Source: a virus. Taken from it: 44,273 nucleotides of DNA. Both the position numbers and the translations under genes were made by a program. The DNA lies in the IMG/VR virus record IMGVR_UViG_3300024265_000102, positions 1 through 44,273 of that record; one strand, 5' to 3'. The notes below the pieces were generated by a model. That model was not told where the DNA came from. It saw only the letters and a list, made by a program, of their open reading frames with translations, and searched no databases. Positions 15,350-23,859 of this stretch are shown one piece after another (positions within the stretch are counted from its first letter, which is position 1; each line of letters begins with the position of its first letter).

Positions 15350-15837
15350 TGACTGCTCAAACTTCTTACGAAATTAAACAACCTATTGCCTATGCAGGTA
15401 TGATCGTTGATTTAGCCCCTCGTGATATTCGCTCACGTGATGTCGAAGGTGCTGCTGGATTTGCTTTCGGTGTTATAGTTAGCCGAGGTACTGACCCAGA
15501 TCGTCAAGCCGTGCTTGGGGGTACTTCAAGCCTCATTGGTGTTACTGTTCGCGAACTTACTCGTGAAGGTGCTATTAACACCGGAGCTATTAAATACAGC
15601 GAAAAAGAAACAGCCGCTATTATGCGTAACGGTTACATCTGGGTGGTGTGTCCATCTGGCTGTGTACCCGGTGACGCTGTCAACTATGATGAGGTAACGG
15701 GTGTTATCGATTCAGGCGCTCCATCAGGTACTGGTGAAACAGGCCTTGATGATTTCTTTTTCGATTCAACCGCAGCGGCGGGTGAGTTGGCGATTCTTAA
15801 AGTTAAGAATCCTCAAAACATCACTGCTGGCACATAA
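15349..15837 (+). CDS. Head decoration / structural cement protein
   Basis: The protein has 162 residues from ATG 15349, with GGAGG 9 bases upstream; an in-frame start at 15328 would run into the previous gene without support. The sequence is beta-rich (GFAFGVIVSRGTDPDRQAVL, SSLIGVTVRELTREGAI, AAIMRNGYIWVVCPSGCVPG), like the gp24/DUF2190-type cement proteins that trimerise on the capsid surface. It lies immediately before the major capsid gene. Confidence 0.75.
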   Translation: MTAQTSYEIKQPIAYAGMIVDLAPRDIRSRDVEGAAGFAFGVIVSRGTDPDRQAVLGGTSSLIGVTVRELTREGAINTGAIKYSEKETAAIMRNGYIWVVCPSGCVPGDAVNYDEVTGVIDSGAPSGTGETGLDDFFFDSTAAAGELAILKVKNPQNITAGT

Positions 15838-15849
15838 GGAGAACTATTA

Positions 15850-16890
15850 ATGAAAACCTTAAAATTACGTGATGGTTCTACTGTTACTTTTGATGGTATG
15901 CAAGCGCATGTCGTTAGCGGTGCTACCAAGATCACATTAGATGGTGCTATCTCAAGAGCAATTGCTGACATGCAATTGGATGCTGATGGCGCTGTATTTT
16001 TTCAACGCCAATTAGAGCATATTAAAGCCAAGAGCTATGATGTCCGTTATGCGGAATTAAAAGCTCGTATGCTTTTCCCTGTCTCTAATGATGGCGGCCC
16101 CGGTGTTACAACCATTACTTATCGTACGTATGATCAAGCCGGTGCAGCTAAAATCATCAATGCTTATGCAGATGATTTACCTCGTGCTGATGTTGCGGGT
16201 AAGGAAACTACTATCCCAGTGCGGTCAGTTGGTATTTCTTACGGTTATAACCTAGACGAGATTCAGTCTTCACAATTGACTGGTGCTGCTCTAGACCAAC
16301 GCCGTGCAAATGCTGCTCGTCGTTCTAATGAGCAAGTTGTTAACGATGTTGCTTATTTTGGCGATGCTACTTCGGGTATGCCGGGCTTATTTGATAACCC
16401 CAATATCCCGACGGGTGCAGTTGTTAATCCAGGTAGTGGTACTGAGTGGGTTAACAAGACCCCTGAGCAAATCCTATTTGACATCAATGATTTGTTTGCC
16501 GATATCTTTGAAACTACTAAAATGGTTGAGAGTGGTAATACATTACTTCTCCCCCCTAGCCAGTGGTCTTTCATTATGGCTACAGCGCGTTCTGCAAATA
16601 GCGATACCACTATCGCACAATATGTTGCCAATAACAGTCCATTCTTAAACAGCATTGACGATATCATCGCTGTGAACGAATTGGTCGCTGCAAATAACCC
16701 ATTGGTAGCTACAGATGCAATGGTTGCATATGATCGTAATCCTGATAAATTACAACTTGAAATCCCTGTTGAATTGGAGATGTTACCAATCCAACAAAGG
16801 GGGCTTGAGTTTATTGTTCCAGGGCGGTCACGTCTAGCTGGGTTGAACATCTACTACCCATTATCATTAGCAATTGGAACGGGGATTTAA
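15850..16890 (+). CDS. Major capsid protein, DUF2184 type
   Basis: The protein has 346 residues, with AAGGAG before the ATG. The segments YDVRYAELKARMLFPVSNDG, TITYRTYDQAGAAKI, YGYNLDEIQSSQLTG, DVAYFGDATSGMPGLFDNPN and EFIVPGRSRLAGLNIYYPLS fit the DUF2184 family, HK97-fold coat proteins of myoviruses and siphoviruses. The codon usage is more regular than in neighbours, as expected for the most expressed gene. There is no obvious N-terminal cleavage propeptide. Confidence 0.9.
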   Translation: MKTLKLRDGSTVTFDGMQAHVVSGATKITLDGAISRAIADMQLDADGAVFFQRQLEHIKAKSYDVRYAELKARMLFPVSNDGGPGVTTITYRTYDQAGAAKIINAYADDLPRADVAGKETTIPVRSVGISYGYNLDEIQSSQLTGAALDQRRANAARRSNEQVVNDVAYFGDATSGMPGLFDNPNIPTGAVVNPGSGTEWVNKTPEQILFDINDLFADIFETTKMVESGNTLLLPPSQWSFIMATARSANSDTTIAQYVANNSPFLNSIDDIIAVNELVAANNPLVATDAMVAYDRNPDKLQLEIPVELEMLPIQQRGLEFIVPGRSRLAGLNIYYPLSLAIGTGI

Positions 16891-16893
16891 ATT

Positions 16894-17358
16894 ATGGCCG
16901 GGATAATGAATCATACCGCTCGCCAGTTTAATCTGAAGTGCATAGGCGAAAATGGGAACCGTGTGGTTATACGCATGGCCCCTGGATTTAATGTTGTGAA
17001 CGACGATCATTGGGGAGCGTTTGTACCTAAAAAGGGCAAAATGGACCCATATGTCGCCGGATTGAAAAAGGCGGGAGAGCTTGAGTTTGGATCACACATA
17101 GATGATTTGGAATTAGAAATGGCTCCAGATACGGTGTCTAAATCCAAATCCGAACCTATCGCTAAGCTCCGTGCAGAAGCGGACAAAGCAACTGCTGAAT
17201 CTGAAAAGAATAAAGCGATTGCTGAGAAGGCTGTCACTGAAGCTGAGACAGCTAAGTTAGAACTTGAAAAAGCCAAGTTAGAACTTCAACAGCTTAAAGA
17301 TAAGATAGCTAATCCTGCACTTGACAACGCGGGTAAGTCTGCACCTGATAACAAATAA
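16894..17358 (+). CDS. Hypothetical head-region protein with C-terminal coiled coil
   Basis: The protein has 154 residues. The first 75 residues form a small mixed domain (FNLKCIGENGNRVVIRMAPG). Residues 85-140 are a long charged Ala/Glu/Lys coiled coil (KATAESEKNKAIAEKAVTEA). It lies 3 bases after the capsid gene, where such phages often carry a small accessory head protein. No family is recognised. A second ATG four codons later is also possible. Confidence 0.6.
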   Translation: MAGIMNHTARQFNLKCIGENGNRVVIRMAPGFNVVNDDHWGAFVPKKGKMDPYVAGLKKAGELEFGSHIDDLELEMAPDTVSKSKSEPIAKLRAEADKATAESEKNKAIAEKAVTEAETAKLELEKAKLELQQLKDKIANPALDNAGKSAPDNK

Positions 17359-17373
17359 GTCTTTGCACAATTG

Positions 17374-17404
17374 CCCCTAGTAAGAGGGGTTACTTTTACT
17401 AGGG
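17374..17404 (+). promoter_or_regulatory. Two mutually exclusive RNA hairpins
   Basis: CCCCT (17374-17378) can pair with AGGGG (17385-17389), followed by a U-rich stretch. Alternatively CCCTAGTAA (17375-17383) pairs perfectly with TTACTAGGG (17396-17404), right before the ATG at 17414. The first resembles a weak terminator and the second could hide the ribosome-binding site, an attenuator-like layout. Confidence 0.5.
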
Positions 17405-17413
17405 TGATTACGG

Positions 17414-17836
17414 ATGCCACCAGATCATAAGTTAAGGGGCGTTACTAATGTGGACGAAACTAGACTTTGGAAAGCATTAGATACAATACTCAGCAGACTC
17501 ACGGGTGTAGAATCCGAACTAAAGGATCTTATTAGGTTACAAGAACGAGTTGATAACCATGACGACGCATTAAGGCGGTATGGTAAGAGATTAGACACTC
17601 ACGATAGCCGAATAAGAGAAGCTGAATTATGGCAAGCACATTATGGCGATAAAGAATCAGTTGAGCGGTTAGTCGCTAATGTCCAAGGGGAGGTAAAGTC
17701 CCTAAAAGGTCAAGTCGACGATTTACAAAAAACAAGAGATATAGGGACGGGTAGTAAGATAATTACGTTACCGATTCTCAAATGGGTATCCGCTATACTA
17801 TTAGTGTTGCTCGCTTGGCAACTTAAAAGGGGTTAA
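17414..17836 (+). CDS. Coiled-coil protein with C-terminal membrane helix
   Basis: The protein has 140 residues. Residues 15-110 are heptad-like (ILSRLTGVESELKDLIRLQE, VEGEVKSLKGQVDDLQ-type), and residues 120-137 are a hydrophobic helix (ILKWVSAILLVLLAW) with a basic end. This is a tail-anchored topology, unusual inside a head module. It could be a membrane-targeted accessory or lysis factor. I see no lipobox or spanin pair nearby. No firm family call. Confidence 0.6.
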   Translation: MPPDHKLRGVTNVDETRLWKALDTILSRLTGVESELKDLIRLQERVDNHDDALRRYGKRLDTHDSRIREAELWQAHYGDKESVERLVANVQGEVKSLKGQVDDLQKTRDIGTGSKIITLPILKWVSAILLVLLAWQLKRG

Positions 17837-17839
17837 ACA

Positions 17840-18235
17840 ATGGCTACAGATGTCACGGCGTTCAGAGCAAGGTTCCCTGAGTTTTCAGATGACACTGAGT
17901 TCCCAGATGCCCGTATTCAATTATTCCTAGACGATACAGTAACCATACATATTGGAGACGATGAAGCTAGATGGGGTGGTAAATATAACATTGCTCAAGC
18001 CTATCTTGCCGCCCATTTGTTAACCTCTGGTACTAATACTGAAGCGGGCGATACCAATTCTAAATCAGGACCAATATCTTCTAAGAGTGCGGGTGGGGTT
18101 TCTGTTTCCAGAGCTGTCACCGTTAAAGACACAGGCGAGGGAGATGACTTTTATAGAGGCACGTCCTATGGCCAGCAATTTATACTTATCCGGAATAGGT
18201 GTTTTGCCGGTGTAGTGGTAGCTAACTGCTTATGA
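17840..18235 (+). CDS. Head-tail connector, DUF4054 type
   Basis: The protein has 131 residues. The N-terminus TAFRARFPEFSDDTEFPDARIQLFLDD and the helical segment NIAQAYLAAHLLTSG, then SAGGVSVSR and YGQQFILIRN, match the DUF4054/gp6-like adaptor family. It would attach under the portal in the filled head. It overlaps the next gene by ATGA. Confidence 0.85.
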   Translation: MATDVTAFRARFPEFSDDTEFPDARIQLFLDDTVTIHIGDDEARWGGKYNIAQAYLAAHLLTSGTNTEAGDTNSKSGPISSKSAGGVSVSRAVTVKDTGEGDDFYRGTSYGQQFILIRNRCFAGVVVANCL

Positions 18236-18687
18236 GCCGGTTTAAATCTAAGATAAAACACAGCCCGGATGAAGCGATAAAGCGATTAGAAGAAATTGCT
18301 AAATCACTCAAAACGCCGGGTTCTGTTTTAGTAGGTTTACCCAAGGGTAGTAATGATTACCCCGACGGCACATCCGTAATAATGGTAGGTGTGGTGCATG
18401 AGTTTGGCAGTCCGTCACGAGGCATACCACAACGTAGTTTTTTAAGAAGCACTATAGTTGAACAAAGAAGCAAGTACAAATCATTGATGAAGAAGCTAAC
18501 TAGACAGTTCGTTTCGGGTAAGATAACTTCTGAAAAAATGATGGGCCTATTAGGTTTAAAACTACAAACTGATGTTCGTGAAAAAATTACGGATATCAAA
18601 GAGCCCGCTCTGAAGAGCAGAGAAGGTAATCCGTTAATCGATACCGGGCATTTACGCCAGAGCATTGTATTTGAGGTTATAACGTAA
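18232..18687 (+). CDS. Neck/tail completion protein, HK97 gp10 / Mu gpG-like
   Basis: The protein has 151 residues. The pattern VLVGLPKG, VIMVGVVHEFGSPSRGIPQR, FLRSTI, then PLIDTGHLRQSIVFEV is characteristic of phage virion morphogenesis / gp10-like neck proteins. It is in the canonical place between connector and tail terminator. It shares a base with the next start (TAATG). Confidence 0.8.
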   Translation: MSRFKSKIKHSPDEAIKRLEEIAKSLKTPGSVLVGLPKGSNDYPDGTSVIMVGVVHEFGSPSRGIPQRSFLRSTIVEQRSKYKSLMKKLTRQFVSGKITSEKMMGLLGLKLQTDVREKITDIKEPALKSREGNPLIDTGHLRQSIVFEVIT

Positions 18688-19040
18688 TGCCCATTAATGT
18701 TGCTGAAGCATTAGATTCTGATACGGCTGAAGTGATAACCGTTGAACGTCGCACGGGTGGTTCTCGCGTAAATAAAAAATGGGTTCCAGGGTCTCCTACA
18801 TTATTTAAAACCCTAGCTAGCGCCCAACCAGCAACAAGTGATGATTTACAAATATTGGAAGAAGGTGAACGGGATAAAGTTATATTTAAGTTTATTTCTA
18901 AGAAACCTTTGTTTACCACAAAAGACAGAGAAGGGACTGAAGCCGATGTGATTATCCACAAAGGCGATAGGTGGAGGGTAGTCTCTGGCGGAGACTGGTC
19001 TTCTTATGGTCACAATACTGTATTGGCGGCTAAAGAATGA
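18687..19040 (+). CDS. Head-tail stopper-like protein
   Basis: The protein has 117 residues. It is beta-rich with the end KGDRWRVVSGGDWSSYGHNTV, which resembles head-closure/stopper proteins of myophages. The assignment rests on that ending, on size and on order (connector, neck, this gene, terminator, sheath). It overlaps the next gene by ATGA. Confidence 0.6.
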   Translation: MPINVAEALDSDTAEVITVERRTGGSRVNKKWVPGSPTLFKTLASAQPATSDDLQILEEGERDKVIFKFISKKPLFTTKDREGTEADVIIHKGDRWRVVSGGDWSSYGHNTVLAAKE

Positions 19041-19573
19041 TATTAGAAGATGCTCTTATTCTTTTAGTGGGCGGGATTGTTGACACGGTATTAGGTATTC
19101 CTGATTTTTCCATCGAAGCTAAAAATGATGGCCCTCGCCCTATTGGGGCATATGCAAGTATTGATTTCGTATCAGACCATTCAGTAGGTTGGGAAGAACG
19201 AACTCTAGTTGACAATACGGGTGACGACGATATAACAGAAACGATTGAAGGTTATCGAGAATTAACGGTATCTTTGGATTTCTTTAGAGACGGGGCAATG
19301 GATAATGCTAGAAAGGTACGAACCGCCTTTCTGCGCCAAACTACCCTGGACACCTTAAGTGCGTCTGGGACGGGGTTTATACAGCATTCGGATGTGAGAG
19401 ATCTATCTGAAGTATTAGAATCGGCATGGGAAAAAAGAGCCCAGTTCGATGTAACATTAAGCGCCATCGGTGCAGATGTAGATATTATTAAATCAATACT
19501 ATCTGTGACAATTACCGGCGGGTTTCAAACATCAGGGAAATCAATCCCTGTTAGCATACAGGTGGATTTATGA
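19037..19573 (+). CDS. Tail terminator (LIC_12616 / gp12-like neck terminator)
   Basis: The protein has 178 residues. It contains RPIGAYASIDFVSDHSVGW and a strand-rich centre (YRELTVSLDFFRDGAMDNA), typical of the neck terminator family next to sheath genes in this myophage type. It would cap the tube after polymerisation and join tail to head. It overlaps the sheath gene by ATGA. Confidence 0.75.
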   Translation: MILEDALILLVGGIVDTVLGIPDFSIEAKNDGPRPIGAYASIDFVSDHSVGWEERTLVDNTGDDDITETIEGYRELTVSLDFFRDGAMDNARKVRTAFLRQTTLDTLSASGTGFIQHSDVRDLSEVLESAWEKRAQFDVTLSAIGADVDIIKSILSVTITGGFQTSGKSIPVSIQVDL

Positions 19574-21060
19574 CAATTCCGATTAGAAGTATTACCCAAG
19601 TCGATATTGTGATAGGGGCTTCTTTCCCGACTCGCAAAGGCTTCGGCGTATTAAATTGTGTAACCGCAGAACTGGGAGTTATCGGTTTTGCCGAACGTAT
19701 TCGTTCGTATAGTGACGCGGCTGGCGTTGCCGCTGATTGGCCTAGTAACTCAGAAGTTGTTAAACTGGCCAACACTTATTTTGGCCAACAACCTAAGCCA
19801 ACTGACTTTAGAGTTTCAGTACGTGCGGCGGCTGGTGTTGCTGCTGAATTGCGCGGCGGTTCGGTTGTTGATAACACTACCAACTTAGCGTTGTTTACAG
19901 CGATTACCGACGGTAGTTTTGCAATCTCTATTGATGGCGGTGCTGAGGACATTACCGCTATGAATTTTAGCGGAGACACTAATCTAACTGACGTTGCCGC
20001 AACTATTCAAACTGCGGTACAAGCTATTGCTACGTTACCATTCCCTACTTCCACTGTTACTTACGATGGTAGCCGATTCTTTATTACATCTGGCACCACG
20101 GGAGCTACCTCTACAATTAGTTTCTTAACTTTGGTTTCTCCGGCTACCGGTACAGATGTCGGCTCTTTGCTACAACTGCAACAAGGCGAAGCGATTAAAA
20201 CAAACGGTATTGACGCCGAAACTATTACCGCAGCGCTTGACGCTATTGAATTGGTTTCTAGCGATTGGTACGGATTAATCTTCACTAAAGAAGTCCGTGA
20301 CTCAATCACTATTAATACTGAAGCCGCTGTAGTCGCCGCCGCAGCATGGGTTCAAGCGAGAGTTAAAACGTTCTTTAATACTTCTAATGACCTAGATGTA
20401 CTCGATGCTATTACCACGAATGATATCATTAGCACCTTAAACGATTCATCTAGCACTCGTACTCTAAGTACTTTTAGTTCTCGCCCTGCTGAATATCCTG
20501 GTGCGTCTATCGCTGGCCGAGCATTTACTGTAGACTTTAGTCAACCTAATTCGACCATCACGTTGAAGTTTAAACAAGGGCCTAGCATTACCGCTGAGGA
20601 TTTAAACACGACTCAGAAGACTACTTTGGATGCTAAGCGTGGTAACGCCTTTTTCAACGTTGGCGCAGACACAGTTATCTATGGTGAGTCATTTATGGGT
20701 GGCGATTTCTTCTTCGATGAAATCCACGGCGTAGATTGGTTAACTGATGCGATGCAAACGGAGGTCTTCGGTTATATTTTATCTCGCCCTAGCAAAGTGC
20801 CTTACACCGATCCCGGTGTAGCATCTATTGAGCAGCAAGCTATTAAGGTTTTAGATACTGCGGTTCTTAACGGTTTAGGATCTCCAGGTGAAACTATCGA
20901 TGGTAAGTTTTTGCCTAATGGATATAGTACAGCTACTGTCCCCGTTGCGGACGTTAGTCAAAGTGAAAAAGATGCTCGCCAGTATAACGGTTTGTCTTTT
21001 GTATTAAAAGGTGCTGGTGCGATACATGGAATACAAATCGACGGCGTATTTGAACGATAA
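19570..21060 (+). CDS. Tail sheath protein, DUF3383 type
   Basis: The protein has 496 residues. N-terminal residues FPTRKGFGVLNCVTAELGVI, the phrase SDWYGLIFTKEVRD, AAWVQARVKTFFNTSNDLD, FDEIHGVDWLTDAMQTEVFG and a C-terminus with LPNGYSTATVPVADVSQSE match DUF3383 sheaths. It forms the contractile outer tube, the main evidence that the phage is a myovirus. The following tail tube gene lies 11 bases downstream. Confidence 0.92.
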   Translation: MTIPIRSITQVDIVIGASFPTRKGFGVLNCVTAELGVIGFAERIRSYSDAAGVAADWPSNSEVVKLANTYFGQQPKPTDFRVSVRAAAGVAAELRGGSVVDNTTNLALFTAITDGSFAISIDGGAEDITAMNFSGDTNLTDVAATIQTAVQAIATLPFPTSTVTYDGSRFFITSGTTGATSTISFLTLVSPATGTDVGSLLQLQQGEAIKTNGIDAETITAALDAIELVSSDWYGLIFTKEVRDSITINTEAAVVAAAAWVQARVKTFFNTSNDLDVLDAITTNDIISTLNDSSSTRTLSTFSSRPAEYPGASIAGRAFTVDFSQPNSTITLKFKQGPSITAEDLNTTQKTTLDAKRGNAFFNVGADTVIYGESFMGGDFFFDEIHGVDWLTDAMQTEVFGYILSRPSKVPYTDPGVASIEQQAIKVLDTAVLNGLGSPGETIDGKFLPNGYSTATVPVADVSQSEKDARQYNGLSFVLKGAGAIHGIQIDGVFER

Positions 21061-21071
21061 GGAGTTAAGTA

Positions 21072-21497
21072 ATGGATATTTATTCATTTGCAGATGTAAG
21101 TTTTTTTGTACAAGGTAATGAAATAACAGGGTATGATGATGGTGATGATGTTATCACACTGGATCGGTTAAATGATTCAGCTTCACACATAATGGGTTTG
21201 GGTGGCAAAATGACGGTATCATTAAGTGATGACCGTTCTGGTTCCGCTGTTTTCAGACTGATGGCTACTTCAAATGATAACATTATCATGACTCAATTAA
21301 TATCCAGTCAAGAAAACGGGCTCTTTATTCCTATCTTTGCTCAAATGAAAGATAACCGAAATAAAGACTTGGGTTCAGGTACACAAGGTTATATTCTTAA
21401 GCCTGCCCCAATGACACGTGGACGAAATGTTCAAGCGCAAGAATGGACTATTGTCTTAGAACGGTTAGACCTGCTACATAAAGGCGGCGGTTTATAA
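21072..21497 (+). CDS. Tail tube protein, DUF3277 type
   Basis: The protein has 141 residues, with AAGGAG upstream. The pattern MDIYSFADVSFFVQG, DVITLDRLNDSASHIMG, GKMTVSLSDDRSG and QEWTIVLERLDLLHKGG is that of DUF3277 tube proteins that follow DUF3383 sheath genes. It builds the inner tube through which DNA passes. Confidence 0.88.
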   Translation: MDIYSFADVSFFVQGNEITGYDDGDDVITLDRLNDSASHIMGLGGKMTVSLSDDRSGSAVFRLMATSNDNIIMTQLISSQENGLFIPIFAQMKDNRNKDLGSGTQGYILKPAPMTRGRNVQAQEWTIVLERLDLLHKGGGL

Positions 21498-21506
21498 TAC
21501 CAGTTT

Positions 21507-21554
21507 GGTAAGGGGATCACTACGTAGTAACCCGGCAACTGCGTACCCCTTACC
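21507..21554 (+). other. Large two-stem hairpin between tube and tail chaperone genes
   Basis: GGTAAGGGG (21507-21515) pairs with CCCCTTACC (21546-21554). Inside, ACGTAGT (21522-21528) pairs with ACTGCGT (21538-21544) with one G-U pair. No U-tract follows, so it is not a plain terminator. Expression balance or RNA processing between the abundant tube and the chaperone is possible. Confidence 0.6.
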
Positions 21555-21596
21555 TACCTTATAAGTCCGGGAATATGATTAACCGGGAGAATAATC

Positions 21597-22055
21597 ATGG
21601 CTTGTGAAACATTTGAACAAGACGTTAGCGGGGCATTCTACGTAACCACACAATGGGATGCTACCAAACAAATGGTGATGAAACTGAAACTGATTAATAC
21701 TTTCGGTGACGCTCTATTTGAAATGTTGTCCATACTTACCAACGATACCAAGTCTAGTGAAAAACAAGACGCCAGCGGGGATAAGTTGAATGCTATTAAA
21801 CTTGCCTTAGACGCTCTGTTTAAGAAGGCGAATCCGGAAGAAGTTGTCCACTTGCTGAAGAGTGTTCTAACCAGCGGCCATACGAAGCGCGAAGGTAAGC
21901 GTATCACTGAAGATAATTTTGATACCATATATAATGACGCAGGCATAAAAGAAGCTTACATGGCTTTTATATTTGTCGTTAAGTCCAATTACTCGGATTT
22001 TTTCAAAGGCCAGAAAGCAGGGGAATTGCTGGCCAAGGTGGAGAATCAACTGTAG
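21597..22055 (+). CDS. Tail assembly chaperone, short form (G-like)
   Basis: The protein has 152 residues. A helical domain (MKLKLINTFGDALFEMLSIL, NAIKLALDALFKKANPEEVV) precedes a slippery site near the end. It lies between tube and tape measure, the position of G/GT-type chaperones in nearly all long-tailed phages. It coats the tape measure during tail assembly and is not in the virion. The GGGAGAATAATC leader gives a ribosome-binding site. Confidence 0.85.
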   Translation: MACETFEQDVSGAFYVTTQWDATKQMVMKLKLINTFGDALFEMLSILTNDTKSSEKQDASGDKLNAIKLALDALFKKANPEEVVHLLKSVLTSGHTKREGKRITEDNFDTIYNDAGIKEAYMAFIFVVKSNYSDFFKGQKAGELLAKVENQL

Positions 22056-22216
22056 ATTCTTCTCATTTCCCCAACATAGATCTATGGTTGCACCGCCCTG
22101 TAATAGCCGAGCCCCCGTTATGTACATTGGCTCAACTACAGGACGGCACATACAATATATGTGACGTAGCTAATATGAACGAATTACTCGACCTAAAAGC
22201 GAGCTTGAAAAAATAA
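21597..22216 (+). CDS. Tail assembly chaperone, -1 frameshift extended form (GT-like)
   Basis: At T TTT TTC (21998-22004) ribosomes can slip back one base after 136 codons and continue for 70 more (QRPESRGIAGQGGESTVDSS...MNELLDLKASLKK). The total is 206 residues, ending at TAA 22214-22216. That stop shares its A with the tape measure ATG, strong evidence that the extension is coding. The extension has no good start of its own. Confidence 0.85.
21998..22004 (+). promoter_or_regulatory. Programmed -1 ribosomal frameshift site
   Basis: This is a perfect X XXY YYZ heptamer (U UUU UUC) in the zero frame of the chaperone gene. The -1 frame is open from the TAA 17 bases upstream to the stop at 22214. 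Downstream GC-rich sequence may form a stimulatory structure, not resolved by eye. Confidence 0.85.
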
Positions 22217-23859
22217 TGGCCACGACAACACTCGACGAATTACTAGTTGGATTGGGTTTCGATTACGATCCAGAAGACCTTGAAAAATTCCAAAAGGATT
22301 TGGACAGTACTGTCGACACCATTAAAAAGCTCGCAACCACCTTGGCCTTGGGTACGGCTGCACTATTCGCTTTTACTACAGCTACTACAGCGGCCACCGA
22401 CGAACAGGGTAAATTAGCTGAGGAAACAGGGGTAGCGGTTGGCGTAATAGATGCTCTGCAATTTGCTAATAAGCGGGCCGGGGGAAGCGCTGATGGGTTG
22501 TCTTCAAGCTTGCAACAATTGGCGCTACGCATTGGTGAAACAGCCCGTGGTGTCGGTTCTGGTATCGAAGCATTCGGGATATTAGGAATATCGGTTACCG
22601 AGGCGAACGGGGCTTTAAAAACTACCGATCAAGTTCTATTGGAAGTTAGTAACCGATTTGAGAAATTAAGCCGTGTTGAACAAATTGAACTAGCTGATAA
22701 GCTGGGTCTACGTGATTCCATACGCTTACTCCAGCAGGGTTCTTCGGGAATACAAACCCTAATTAGAGACGCTCAAGCCCTCGGAGTAACCACCAAAGAA
22801 GACGCAGCATTATCGGCTGAGTTTCAAGACTCATTGACCGACATATGGCAAATCGTTAAACAAGTCTCCAGGGTCATAACCCGATCATTAGTTCCTATTC
22901 TTGATGACGCTAACGATAGTTTCACAGATTGGTGGAAAATCAATAGGCAGATTATCGAGCAGAACATTCCTGAATTTATAGCTCTTGCGGCTAAAGCTTT
23001 ACGCTTATTATCATTGGCGGCATTAGGTTTCATATCCATTAAGTTGTTGGGTACATTAGCTTCCTTAATCACCTTCTTAAATAAAACTACGGTTGCGGCT
23101 TTATTCCTTAATGGGGCGGTAGCTATACTCCCCTTACTCTTTGGTGCTGCGGCTATTGCTATCGCCTTATTAGCTGAAGATGCCAAAGAGTTCTTTGAAG
23201 GTGGGGAAAGCTTCATCGGTGATATGATAGAAAAATACCCCCAATGGGAAGACGAGATACGAAGTGTAGCGGCCCATCTGAATGCCTTAGTAGACATAAC
23301 AGATTTGATATTTAAAGGGTGGGATGAAATATTCAAACTGTTTTCCAGCGGAACGTTTTTCGAAGATTTAGAATTAAATATTAACCGATTGGTAAAAGAC
23401 TTGGGCGCTGCTGCTAGTGGCATTGCCGACGGGATAGAAGACAGTATCTCAGGTTTCCTAACGGGTGTCAAAGCTGATTTCTTTAGTTTTGTTAATGGTA
23501 TTATAGCAGATATCGATTCGTCAATTACCAATCTGATATCTAAGATCAAAGGTGTATTTTCATTCGATCTGTTGGGTAACACAAAGGTTGAGTCGAGTAG
23601 CAATGTCATCCCGTTGATGCAGGGCTTAAGTTCTAACAGGGAAGGAAGTGCTTCTCAGTTTAATCAGCCTTCTTTGTTTTCTAACAGAGATACCATTAAC
23701 AACTCTTCGGCTAGTAACGTGACTAGGTTTGAAGGAGACATTGTTATTAAAATAGACGGTAGTAAATCACCGCAACAAACTGGTATGGAAGTCCGTAAAG
23801 CACTGGAAGACATGACTAGACAAGCTTCTCGAAACTTAAGTAGCGCGGTGAAACTATAA
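22216..23859 (+). CDS. Tape measure protein
   Basis: The protein has 547 residues. The N-terminus has EDLEKFQKDLDSTVDTIKKL and an Ala/Thr-rich helix, then DEQGKLAEETGVAVGVIDAL and GLSSSLQQLALRIGETARG, typical of tape measure proteins. A hydrophobic region (about 255-320) may insert in the host membrane. The C-terminus has a Ser/Asn-rich linker. Length sets tail length; 547 residues implies a short contractile tail. The start is coupled to the chaperone extension stop. Confidence 0.88.
   Translation: MATTTLDELLVGLGFDYDPEDLEKFQKDLDSTVDTIKKLATTLALGTAALFAFTTATTAATDEQGKLAEETGVAVGVIDALQFANKRAGGSADGLSSSLQQLALRIGETARGVGSGIEAFGILGISVTEANGALKTTDQVLLEVSNRFEKLSRVEQIELADKLGLRDSIRLLQQGSSGIQTLIRDAQALGVTTKEDAALSAEFQDSLTDIWQIVKQVSRVITRSLVPILDDANDSFTDWWKINRQIIEQNIPEFIALAAKALRLLSLAALGFISIKLLGTLASLITFLNKTTVAALFLNGAVAILPLLFGAAAIAIALLAEDAKEFFEGGESFIGDMIEKYPQWEDEIRSVAAHLNALVDITDLIFKGWDEIFKLFSSGTFFEDLELNINRLVKDLGAAASGIADGIEDSISGFLTGVKADFFSFVNGIIADIDSSITNLISKIKGVFSFDLLGNTKVESSSNVIPLMQGLSSNREGSASQFNQPSLFSNRDTINNSSASNVTRFEGDIVIKIDGSKSPQQTGMEVRKALEDMTRQASRNLSSAVKL

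Noticed and set aside
16353-16850. Minus-strand frame opposite the capsid gene
   Set aside because: It is a shadow of the highly biased capsid codons, with no motif and no coupling to neighbours.
21507-21554. tRNA-like or riboswitch interpretation of the two-stem hairpin
   Set aside because: There is no D-arm or T-arm pattern and no known aptamer motif; only a plain hairpin can be supported.
22824-23609. Long minus-strand frame (261 residues) opposite the tape measure gene
   Set aside because: It is antisense to a well-supported gene, with no ribosome-binding site and no domain; it is a shadow frame.
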